DNA from: Synergistaceae bacterium
GTDB taxonomy: Bacteria > Synergistota > Synergistia > Synergistales > Aminobacteriaceae
Length of the DNA stretch: 5,213 bases
Reading direction: 5' to 3'
Assembly (NCBI GenBank): GCA_009784305.1
Contig: WRBZ01000086.1
Coordinates: 1-5,213 of the forward strand
Shown here: piece after piece, positions 1 through 5,213 of the stretch
Numbering within the stretch: the stretch's first letter is position 1
Layout of the letters: every line of letters starts with the position of its first letter
Made by a program: the position numbers and the translations under genes
Notes under the pieces: model-generated
Databases searched by the model: none
Seen by the model: the letters and a program-made list of their open reading frames with translations, nothing else
What the model was told of the DNA's origin: nothing

Positions 1-998
1 GCAAGGTAATTACCTTCATATGAGTCTACGCCACGAATAAAAACAGGCAGCGCTTCTTTATATTTTCCGGAATTATAAAGAGCCATTGCGCGGTTATGTA
101 ATATTGTCAAGAGATTCTTATCTCCCGGGGTTAATGGATATGAAGCAATAACATCAGCTTTATCGGATTTATTGATGGCGGAGTCTTTATCTGGAGCATT
201 GATCTCTTTCACTGCCTGCGCTGCATTGGAGCTTTTCCTTCCAGTATCTCCAGCAGTTCTGGAATTGGCCATATATTTTTCCCATTTTTCAGCCTCATTT
301 TTTAGGCGGGTCATCCTGCGTTCCGTAGGGGGGTGCGAGTTGAACCCGCTTGGAGGCGTTATAAGGCCTGCCTTAGCCATTCTTTCTATTGAATCATAAA
401 GCCCCCATGGGCTGAACCCTGCCTTTGCGGAATATTCCACGCCAAAATCGTCAGCTTCAACTTCGTTCTCCCTGCTATATCCTTTTGCAGCAAGGTTAGC
501 TCCTATACCTACAGCTAAATCCCCAAAAACGCTCCCGCCCAGAACAGAACTCAGTATGTTGGCGCCTATCATAACTCCTACAGCATTGCCTTGTCTTTTT
601 TCGCCGTGCCTTTTCACTCCATGTCCAATTTCATGGCCCAATACGCCCGCAATTTCATCCTCAGTTTTCAAAACCTTCAGCAATCCAAGCTGTAAAACCA
701 ATAAGAAACTATCCTTATCGACCTGTGTTATATACGCGTTGACTTCTTCTTTCGGGTCGTACATTATAAAGGCGTCAAATCCAGCCGCATTCGAAAGCCT
801 GTTCCATATCCCCTGTATCGCAACGATTGAAACGGAATCCGGTGGAGGCATCTTTGCCCCTTCTTTAACAAATACTTTATTGATAGTCAGTTTTTCTCCG
901 CCTTGTAAGGTCAACTCGCGCTTGCCGGCAGCATGAGAAATCGGAGCAAAAATAAAAGAAAACAAGAAAACTACAACAGTAATTCTAAGTATTTTCAT
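1..998 (-). CDS. Secreted M48-family zinc metalloprotease with C-terminal TPR start (3' end beyond window)
   Basis: An open frame of 332 codons reads from ATG at 998 through the left edge without a stop, so the C-terminus is missing. Residues 1-24 are a Sec signal peptide: Lys and Arg near the start, a hydrophobic core VVVFLFSFIFAP, and SHAA before a likely cleavage site. There is no lipobox Cys, so the product should be periplasmic or secreted. The peptidase domain has the zinc motif HEIGH (H122, E123, H126), the third-ligand motif EVEAD (E179, D183) and the family's conserved C-terminal His in NSHPPTERR (H222). M48 enzymes cleave peptide bonds with a Glu-activated water on zinc. A polar linker (about 245-290) leads to a TPR-like helix pair at about 299-332 (ALYNSGKYKEALPVF), the arrangement seen in BepA/YfgC-type outer-membrane quality-control proteases. 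The segment before HEIGH starts NAY but lacks the PGG loop common in M48 proteins. A strong SD lies 7 bases upstream, and nrdJ ends 29 bases before it. The family is certain; the substrate is unknown, and BepA-like function is inference. Confidence 0.93.
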   Translation of the reverse strand, partial: MKILRITVVVFLFSFIFAPISHAAGKRELTLQGGEKLTINKVFVKEGAKMPPPDSVSIVAIQGIWNRLSNAAGFDAFIMYDPKEEVNAYITQVDKDSFLLVLQLGLLKVLKTEDEIAGVLGHEIGHGVKRHGEKRQGNAVGVMIGANILSSVLGGSVFGDLAVGIGANLAAKGYSRENEVEADDFGVEYSAKAGFSPWGLYDSIERMAKAGLITPPSGFNSHPPTERRMTRLKNEAEKWEKYMANSRTAGDTGRKSSNAAQAVKEINAPDKDSAINKSDKADVIASYPLTPGDKNLLTILHNRAMALYNSGKYKEALPVFIRGVDSYEGNYL

Positions 999-1003
999 TT
1001 TTT

Positions 1004-1012
1004 CCCCTCCTC
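1004..1012 (-). promoter_or_regulatory. Shine-Dalgarno of the M48 protease gene
   Basis: On the minus strand GAGGAGGGG precedes the ATG at 998, with AGGAGG ending 7 bases before it. This near-perfect site fixes the start, which is also supported by the signal peptide that begins there. The ATG at 1017 is out of frame. The site lies entirely within the 29-base gap after the nrdJ stop codon, so the gene can be translated from the nrdJ transcript. No terminator hairpin is visible in the gap. Confidence 0.8.
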
Positions 1013-1027
1013 TTCATTTATAGCGCT

Positions 1028-3616
1028 TTATTTACACGGGCTGTACCCGCAGTTGAAGCAATAAGCGCAGCCCGATATCATTTCCATCGGAGATTTACAT
1101 TCCGGGCAGACGACCCCTTTGTCATGAACCGTTGTTCTTATAACTTCGCCTCTTTCAAGGAGCTTATCCATCATCACAGCTATAGCGTCCGGGAGTGACC
1201 TTGCAACGCGCTCCTCATCCATGCCAAGCATCCAGTATTCTTTACCAGAAAGCCCCTTAAGCGTGTCCACGATATCTTCAAGTTTACAACCCGAGCGTAG
1301 GCCAATAGATATTACCCTTGAAAGCGCTTCGGTCATCGCTTTCAGTTCTGAGCCGCTCTTTCCAATGGAAATGAATATCTCGAAGGGCTCGTTCCCGTCA
1401 AAATTCAATGTAACGTATAGGCTTCCCCAAGGTGTGCTGTCCTTAATAGTTTTTCCGAAAACAATAAGACCGGGGCGCTCTTTTACTCTCCCTGCCGCGC
1501 GCACGAGAGGCTGCTCTTCGGCTTTTTTGATTTCGATCGGCTGATATGAACGCGAGCCGTCACGGTAAATCGTTATTCCTTTACAACGTAATTGATAGCA
1601 TGATTCGTAAGTTTTTTTCACATCCTCCTTAGTGGCGGAGTTCGGAAGGTTGACTGTTTTACTTATGCCAGAATCGACCAGGCGCGCGAATATTCCGGTC
1701 ACTCCCACATGCTGCGCTGTCGTTATATCATAGGCGGTCTTAAAAACGCTGTCGGAGATTTTGTTGTTTGTTTTGAATTCTTCCCTGAGTTCTTTCGGAA
1801 AAAGCTTATGCCAGAATTCAAGTTGTTCCGTACCTGTTCCGTCAATCTTAGCTATATGTCTTGTCCATGTCCACGCAAAATTGGGTTCGATCCCGGAACT
1901 TGAGTCGAGCAGCATGGAAATAGAACCGGTAGGCGCGATGGAAAGCCTCCTGCTATTGCGTATTTCTCCGTAAACAAGGCTTTTCAACATCTTTTTAACG
2001 CTGGCAAACGTGAACGCGGAGTAATTCTTCTGGAACGCCGCCAAGGTGTTCACCAAAGTATAAGGTATGGTGTCCGACATTCTCATTTTTTCTATCAGTC
2101 TGTCGTACTCTTCGCTGGATAAACGCTTGAACCATTCATCGCTGAACAGGACACCGTCATTGAAAAGCCCGCTTGAAGTCTCAACCTCCGATTTGAATTT
2201 CGTAAACAGTTCTTTTACGAGCCCATATTCGGAAAACGGCTCTTTCTTAAATGTGTCGACAATTTCCACCGTAGCGCAAAGCGCGCTTGTCGCCATAACT
2301 TCTCCGAGCCGTTCGCAGAATAAGTTGAATTCTTTATCACCATAAGAAAATTTTTGCATTATCGCAGCGTCCGCCAACCCCATGATACCTAACCCCACAG
2401 GGCGAATCAAGCGCGTGCGTTCCCCGATTTTTTTCAGCGGATAGGAACAGGCGTCTATGACGAGATCCAAATAGTAAATTGAACGGTATACCTGATCTTC
2501 ATATTTTTGCCAGTCATATTTATCACCCTGCGCAAACGCCTCTACATTGATAGAGCCTAAATTGCAGCTTGTATAATTGGGCAAAGGTTGTTCACCGCAT
2601 GGGTTTGTAGATTCTATGATCCAATCATCGGACATTTTTAAAATATTGTCCTGCTGCGCGCGGTCAATGAAAAAAATACCCGGGTCGCCTCGTTTCCAAG
2701 CGTTTTCGCAGATTTTATCCATCAGATCCCTTGCTTTTATAATATTTAGCGCTTTGCCACCCGGCCTCGATAAGAGTGAAAAATCCCCGTCGTTTTTTGC
2801 GGCCTCCATGAGAGCGTCCGATATCGCCACCGATATATTGAAGTATGAAAGTTTTCCGTCTTCCGTCTTTGAGTCTATGAATCTGAAGATATCCGGGTGA
2901 TTATCGAACAGCATTCCCATCAAAGCAGCCCTTCTCTTACCTCCCTGAACGACTACAGCCCCCATCGTATTCCATGTTTCCATGAAGGATACCGGGCCTG
3001 AGGCTTTACCGCCCGTCCCTCCGCTGATTTCAGAGCCATGTTCACGCAAATGCCCGAAATTTCCGCCTACTCCTCCTCCGAATTTGCTTATTATGCTTGC
3101 GTCCTTTACGGATTCGAAAATGCCTTCTATGCTATCCGGAATGCTCAGTACAAAACACGCAAACAGCTGTTGGTTCTTGGTTTTATTTTGATATAACGTC
3201 CGATAATCCGCAAAAGTCATATCATCCACAGGTTTATAGATGATATTCGCAAATTCCGGTTTTATGGTAAGTCCCGCCGCCGCGCTGAAAAGGCACGGGG
3301 AATTGAACAGAAACCGTCTGTCCAATATATCTGCTGTAATGTTTTTTTCAAGGGTTTTCAGCCATTTTATGGATTCATTTTTACCTTCTTCAAGGTAAAT
3401 CGTTTCCGCGCTTGTGACCACCCTACCCACGCGGCGTGCGAATTCCTCAAAAGACGCCTCTTTACGTATCTGCTTAATGCTTTTGTCATACCTCGGAACA
3501 AAATATCTCTGTTCTAACAGCCACATGGCATTGGACGACAGGCGGGGGATTGCGGGGATCTCAAAAAAATTTGGAGCAAAAGACGTATTGAAACGCTCCT
3601 CATAACTTCGACTCAT
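1028..3616 (-). CDS. nrdJ: Adenosylcobalamin-dependent class II ribonucleotide reductase, NrdJ
   Basis: Reduces ribonucleotides to deoxyribonucleotides in the cytoplasm, using coenzyme B12 to form a thiyl radical; no separate radical-generating subunit is needed. Numbering is from ATG 3616 (862 aa). The catalytic NPCGE motif supplies N338, radical C340 and E342. The redox pair is C154 (in FACFVLSIP) and C351 (in SCNLGSINV), with the same 11-residue C340-C351 spacing as in Thermotoga NrdJ. Other family blocks are GGGVGGNFGHLR (about 180), GGKRRAALMG (about 225), APTGSIS (about 561-567), SSGIEPNFAW, SKTVNLP and GITIYRDGSR. A TSCPD-type domain (about 720-790) and a C-terminal Cys-rich zinc ribbon follow (C837, C840, C850, C853, C856, C861). 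The last pair, C856-x4-C861, is the likely thiol shuttle that re-reduces the active site. The reductase fold begins by about residue 25, so there is no N-terminal ATP cone and probably no dATP on/off switch of that type. About 90 residues lie between EPFSEYGL and RNSRRLSIAPTGS, more than I expect. The reading frame is also open to a GTG at 3628, but the SD overlaps that codon, so ATG 3616 is preferred. Two NrdR boxes lie just upstream. Confidence 0.97.
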   Translation of the reverse strand: MSRSYEERFNTSFAPNFFEIPAIPRLSSNAMWLLEQRYFVPRYDKSIKQIRKEASFEEFARRVGRVVTSAETIYLEEGKNESIKWLKTLEKNITADILDRRFLFNSPCLFSAAAGLTIKPEFANIIYKPVDDMTFADYRTLYQNKTKNQQLFACFVLSIPDSIEGIFESVKDASIISKFGGGVGGNFGHLREHGSEISGGTGGKASGPVSFMETWNTMGAVVVQGGKRRAALMGMLFDNHPDIFRFIDSKTEDGKLSYFNISVAISDALMEAAKNDGDFSLLSRPGGKALNIIKARDLMDKICENAWKRGDPGIFFIDRAQQDNILKMSDDWIIESTNPCGEQPLPNYTSCNLGSINVEAFAQGDKYDWQKYEDQVYRSIYYLDLVIDACSYPLKKIGERTRLIRPVGLGIMGLADAAIMQKFSYGDKEFNLFCERLGEVMATSALCATVEIVDTFKKEPFSEYGLVKELFTKFKSEVETSSGLFNDGVLFSDEWFKRLSSEEYDRLIEKMRMSDTIPYTLVNTLAAFQKNYSAFTFASVKKMLKSLVYGEIRNSRRLSIAPTGSISMLLDSSSGIEPNFAWTWTRHIAKIDGTGTEQLEFWHKLFPKELREEFKTNNKISDSVFKTAYDITTAQHVGVTGIFARLVDSGISKTVNLPNSATKEDVKKTYESCYQLRCKGITIYRDGSRSYQPIEIKKAEEQPLVRAAGRVKERPGLIVFGKTIKDSTPWGSLYVTLNFDGNEPFEIFISIGKSGSELKAMTEALSRVISIGLRSGCKLEDIVDTLKGLSGKEYWMLGMDEERVARSLPDAIAVMMDKLLERGEVIRTTVHDKGVVCPECKSPMEMISGCAYCFNCGYSPCK

Positions 3617-3627
3617 ACTACTGAACA

Positions 3628-3635
3628 CTCCCTTA
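3628..3635 (-). promoter_or_regulatory. Shine-Dalgarno of nrdJ, deciding the start codon
   Basis: The minus strand reads TAAGGGAG and then, 11 bases on, ATG at 3616. The in-frame GTG at 3628-3626 begins on the last G of this motif, so it cannot be served by it. No other purine-rich site precedes the GTG. This favours the ATG and an 862-residue protein. The spacing is slightly long and the match to anti-SD is imperfect, so this is likely but not certain. Confidence 0.6.
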
Positions 3636-3658
3636 GTTTTTCAAATAAATATTGAAAA

Positions 3659-3674
3659 ACACAATATATAGTAT
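3659..3674 (-). promoter_or_regulatory. NrdR box, proximal to nrdJ
   Basis: ACACAATATATAGTAT on the plus strand matches the palindromic NrdR-box consensus acaCwAtATaTwGtgt at 15 of 16 positions; only the penultimate base differs. NrdR is a zinc-ribbon/ATP-cone repressor that binds paired boxes at ribonucleotide reductase promoters when its bound nucleotides report high dATP. The box lies 42 bases before the nrdJ ATG. A possible -10, TATATT (3668-3663 on the minus strand), falls inside it, so binding would block polymerase. nrdR itself is not in this window. Confidence 0.85.
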
Positions 3675-3705
3675 GTAACTGATTTTCAGTATACTATATA
3701 TTGTG
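3660..3705. repeat. Imperfect dyad spanning both NrdR boxes
   Basis: CACAATATATAGTAT (3660-3674) and ATACTATATATTGTG (3691-3705) are perfect 15-bp inverted repeats. Inside them ACTGA (3678-3682) and TCAGT (3686-3690) pair around a TTT loop, leaving GTA (3675-3677) as a 3-base bulge. Transcribed leftward, the hairpin would be followed by GTTTTTC. The simplest reading is an operator whose two boxes are inverted copies. A secondary role as a weak terminator for the upstream DUF554 transcript is possible, but the stem is very AT-rich. Confidence 0.75.
3663..3693 (-). promoter_or_regulatory. nrdJ: Candidate nrdJ promoter region
   Basis: Two -10-like hexamers lie here on the minus strand: TATACT at 3693-3688 and TATATT at 3668-3663. 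Candidate -35 partners are weak (TTCAAA for the first, CTGAAA for the second, each with a 15-base spacer). In such AT-rich DNA these hexamers are easily found by chance. The main support is that NrdR boxes normally overlap the promoter they control. Which hexamer is used cannot be told from sequence. No cobalamin riboswitch is recognisable between here and the nrdJ start. Confidence 0.3.
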
Positions 3706-3706
3706 A
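3691..3706 (-). promoter_or_regulatory. NrdR box, distal to nrdJ
   Basis: ATACTATATATTGTGA on the plus strand matches the NrdR consensus at 14 of 16 positions, keeping the invariant C, the AtATaT core and the G. It begins 32 bp from the start of the proximal box, leaving a 16-bp spacer. That is about three helical turns, the spacing expected for cooperative binding of NrdR to one face of DNA. Its inner edge overlaps TATACT (3693-3688, minus strand), another candidate -10 element. Confidence 0.83.
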
Positions 3707-3752
3707 TTTTTGAATAGTTATGTATATTATTTTATTACTCAATAAGCTCAGC

Positions 3753-4457
3753 CTATATAAAAGCAGAAAAGAGCAGAACGAAAATGACACCCGGCAGCAG
3801 ATTGCTGATTTTAATATCGGATATTTCCAGCAGATTCAGCCCCAGCCCCATTATGATAAGCCCGCCGAGCCCGGACAGGTTGTCCATCATAGAGGGTGTG
3901 ATGAACACGTTCAACCATTTCGCGGTAAAAGTCAGCAATCCTTGGTAGATCAGGAGCGGCAGCGCCGAAAAAATAGCGCCAATGCCCATGGATGCGGTAA
4001 AAATAATAGTTGCTGCCCCATCAAGGCAACCTTTGACCAAAAAAAGGGACGGGTCGCCCTTTACGCCATCCTCTATAGCGCCTATAACGGACAAGGAGCC
4101 AACACAAAAGAGAATACTCGTCGTTACGAAAGCTTTAGTAAAACTCCCGGTTTTCCCGCCTCTGTCGAACCGGCGCTTCAGGCTGTCTCCGAATCGCGCC
4201 AATATCCCGTCAATGTCCAATATGACTCCGGCTATGGCTCCCGTCAATAAAGCGAACATGACGACAAGCACACCTTGCGTTTTGCCTGCCATTGAAAAGC
4301 CGAGATAAATACTGAAAAGACCCAGACACTGAAAGACGAGTTTAAAGGCTTTTTCTGGAATGAAACGGCCAGCGATAAGGCCGACGATGCCGCCAGCCAC
4401 TATAGCTGCCGCGTTGAAAAGCGTACCGCCAGCCGGGATACTCGACAAAAACTCCAT
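3753..4457 (-). CDS. DUF554 family integral membrane protein (YdfK/YqgA-like)
   Basis: A complete 234-residue protein of the length usual for DUF554. It is almost entirely hydrophobic, with about six or seven membrane segments: roughly residues 11-31, 38-57, 62-82, 108-128, 146-168 and 196-230, the last long enough for one or two helices. A basic cytoplasmic-type loop sits at about 87-104 (RFGDSLKRRFDRGG). Family blocks that I recognise are GTLFNAAAIVAGG at the start, FCVGSLSVIGAIEDG (117-131), the KGCLDGAATIIF segment, LLIYQG (168-173), GLGGLIIMGLGLNLL (196-210) and ISNLLPG (217-223). The biochemical role of DUF554 proteins is not established; transport is often assumed and is unproven here. 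The ATG at 4457 has the SD TAAGGAG 8 bases upstream, and the gene starts 12 bases after truD ends, so it is co-transcribed with it and probably translationally coupled. It ends TAG, followed by the long gap before nrdJ. Confidence 0.93.
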   Translation of the reverse strand: MEFLSSIPAGGTLFNAAAIVAGGIVGLIAGRFIPEKAFKLVFQCLGLFSIYLGFSMAGKTQGVLVVMFALLTGAIAGVILDIDGILARFGDSLKRRFDRGGKTGSFTKAFVTTSILFCVGSLSVIGAIEDGVKGDPSLFLVKGCLDGAATIIFTASMGIGAIFSALPLLIYQGLLTFTAKWLNVFITPSMMDNLSGLGGLIIMGLGLNLLEISDIKISNLLPGVIFVLLFSAFI

Positions 4458-4465
4458 GAAATGTT

Positions 4466-4472
4466 CTCCTTA
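4466..4472 (-). promoter_or_regulatory. Shine-Dalgarno of DUF554 gene overlapping truD stop
   Basis: TAAGGAG on the minus strand contains the truD stop codon TAA (4472-4470) and lies 8 bases before the ATG at 4457. A ribosome terminating on truD would sit directly on this initiation site, which favours coupled translation of the two genes. The site also confirms the DUF554 start. Confidence 0.75.
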
Positions 4473-5213
4473 TGATGATATATGTTTCAGAAGCATTGTG
4501 GCATAACTGCCCGCCTGAAGAGTAAATTTCGCTGCCAACTTGCATCGTGACTCGTATAAATCATCTTCAGATTTCAATATTTCAGTAATTTCCGGATACA
4601 CCTTCACTGCGCGCATAAAGGAAGAAAAATATCCGCATTCTTTAAATTCTGCAAGTTTAAGCTTTGAAACGCGAACACCTCTTTTTGCCAGCGCGGAGTG
4701 TATTGCCTTATGTATATTATCCGGCGCCGGTAGAATATTGGGGGCTATGGTGGGGATCTCTTTTATTTCCGGAGTCTCACGAATAAGTTTTGAACAGACT
4801 TCATTCCATATGAAACTTTGATACGCGGATAAATACATCCCGAATTCCTCTTTTGGAATATTCCTCAAAATTGTTAATAATCCTGAGACGGAGCAGTCTA
4901 TTGATAGAGAGTCACAAATCTGACGCTCGTTTTTTTCAACCGCTATACTATTTAAAACGTCCCATTTTCCCCACTTATCGGCCATATTCATCTTTCTCTT
5001 TTTTACGGATGCCGGAGCTTCGGGATGACAATTACAAAGCAGCATTTTTACTGCTCTTTCGTATTGCCTTTTTATAAGAAGCTCCGCAAAAAAATGCGCG
5101 TTATTGGTACTCTCGCCTCCGCCAAACCTTTGTTCGTCAAAATAATTTATGTAACCGTCCTTGGATGTCTTCAGCAATGCGTCGTGGAAAGAATCCGCCT
5201 CTATTTTCGACAA
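4470..5213 (-). CDS. truD: tRNA pseudouridine synthase TruD, 5' part beyond window
   Basis: TruD isomerises uridine 13 of certain tRNAs to pseudouridine. The visible 247 codons run in frame from the right edge to TAA at 4472-4470. The signature NYFDEQRFG is at visible residues 23-31; its Asn and Phe correspond to N129 and F131 of the E. coli enzyme, which line the active site. AYQSFIWNEV (130-139) and the near-terminal AGSYATMLLK (234-243) are further TruD blocks. About 224 residues follow NYF, close to the roughly 220 in E. coli, so the C-terminal part is complete. The missing 5' part should encode about 100 residues with the catalytic Asp in a GTKDK-type motif, so catalytic competence cannot be judged here. 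The first visible codon is TTG, but it is too far inside the family to be the real start. The gene is followed 12 bases later by the DUF554 gene. TruD is found in archaea and only some bacteria, which gives a mild taxonomic hint. Confidence 0.93.
   Translation of the reverse strand: MSKIEADSFHDALLKTSKDGYINYFDEQRFGGGESTNNAHFFAELLIKRQYERAVKMLLCNCHPEAPASVKKRKMNMADKWGKWDVLNSIAVEKNERQICDSLSIDCSVSGLLTILRNIPKEEFGMYLSAYQSFIWNEVCSKLIRETPEIKEIPTIAPNILPAPDNIHKAIHSALAKRGVRVSKLKLAEFKECGYFSSFMRAVKVYPEITEILKSEDDLYESRCKLAAKFTLQAGSYATMLLKHISS

Noticed and set aside
556..936. Plus-strand open frame of 126 codons opposite the M48 protease gene
   Set aside because: The opposite strand encodes an intact signal peptide and the HEIGH and EVEAD motifs; the plus frame shows no domain.
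999..1027. Terminator between nrdJ and the protease gene
   Set aside because: The 29 bases hold only a short AGCGCT palindrome and a Shine-Dalgarno sequence; there is no stem followed by a T-run in the leftward direction.
1221..3605. Several plus-strand open frames of 63-107 codons opposite nrdJ
   Set aside because: All lie within the minus-strand reductase gene, whose motifs run continuously through the region; none has a recognisable domain.
3617..3752. Cobalamin riboswitch upstream of nrdJ
   Set aside because: It was looked for because the enzyme needs B12. The gap is only about 135 bases, very AT-rich and largely occupied by the NrdR boxes; no B12-box-like or multi-helix element is recognisable.
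3720..4250. Plus-strand open frame of 176 codons opposite the DUF554 gene
   Set aside because: It is antisense to a protein with clear family motifs, has a composition rich in Gln, Arg and Ser typical of shadow frames, and shows no recognisable domain.
5211..5213. TTG at the right edge as the start of truD
   Set aside because: The TruD fold and its catalytic Asp precede the NYF motif by about 50 residues, so the codon is internal and the gene continues outside the window.

Overview
The window holds four genes, all on the minus strand. In the order of transcription (right to left) they are: the C-terminal two thirds of the tRNA pseudouridine synthase TruD (4470-5213, cut by the right edge), a DUF554 membrane protein (3753-4457), a complete adenosylcobalamin-dependent class II ribonucleotide reductase NrdJ (1028-3616), and a secreted M48 zinc metalloprotease with the beginning of a TPR region (1-998, cut by the left edge). 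Coding density is high. The only non-coding stretch of any size is the roughly 135 bases between the DUF554 stop and the nrdJ start. I see no RNA genes, mobile elements or CRISPR.

The most informative part is that intergenic stretch. It contains two 16-bp AT-rich palindromic sites, ACACAATATATAGTAT (3659-3674) and ATACTATATATTGTGA (3691-3706). They match the NrdR-box consensus at 15 and 14 of 16 positions, and their starts are 32 bp apart, about three helical turns. This is the usual arrangement for the dNTP-sensing repressor NrdR. The two boxes are also inverted copies of each other (15-bp perfect arms) around an inner ACTGA/TCAGT dyad. The sequence therefore points to nrdJ, and probably the protease 29 bases downstream, being transcribed from a NrdR-controlled promoter separate from truD-DUF554.

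truD and the DUF554 gene look translationally coupled: the truD stop codon TAA forms part of the Shine-Dalgarno sequence TAAGGAG of the next gene. nrdJ and the protease gene are separated by 29 bases holding a strong AGGAGG, so they are probably one transcript, although their functions have no obvious link.

The organism is a bacterium with moderate base composition. TruD together with a B12-dependent reductase as the visible RNR, a Sec-exported M48/TPR protease and NrdR boxes suggest a Gram-negative-type lineage. Candidate phyla such as Omnitrophota or Elusimicrobiota would fit, but that placement is an impression and not demonstrated. The genes are mainly of the housekeeping kind. I do not find a clearly undescribed system; the points worth a second look are the nrdJ operator, an apparent extra segment inside NrdJ, and the nrdJ-protease pairing.
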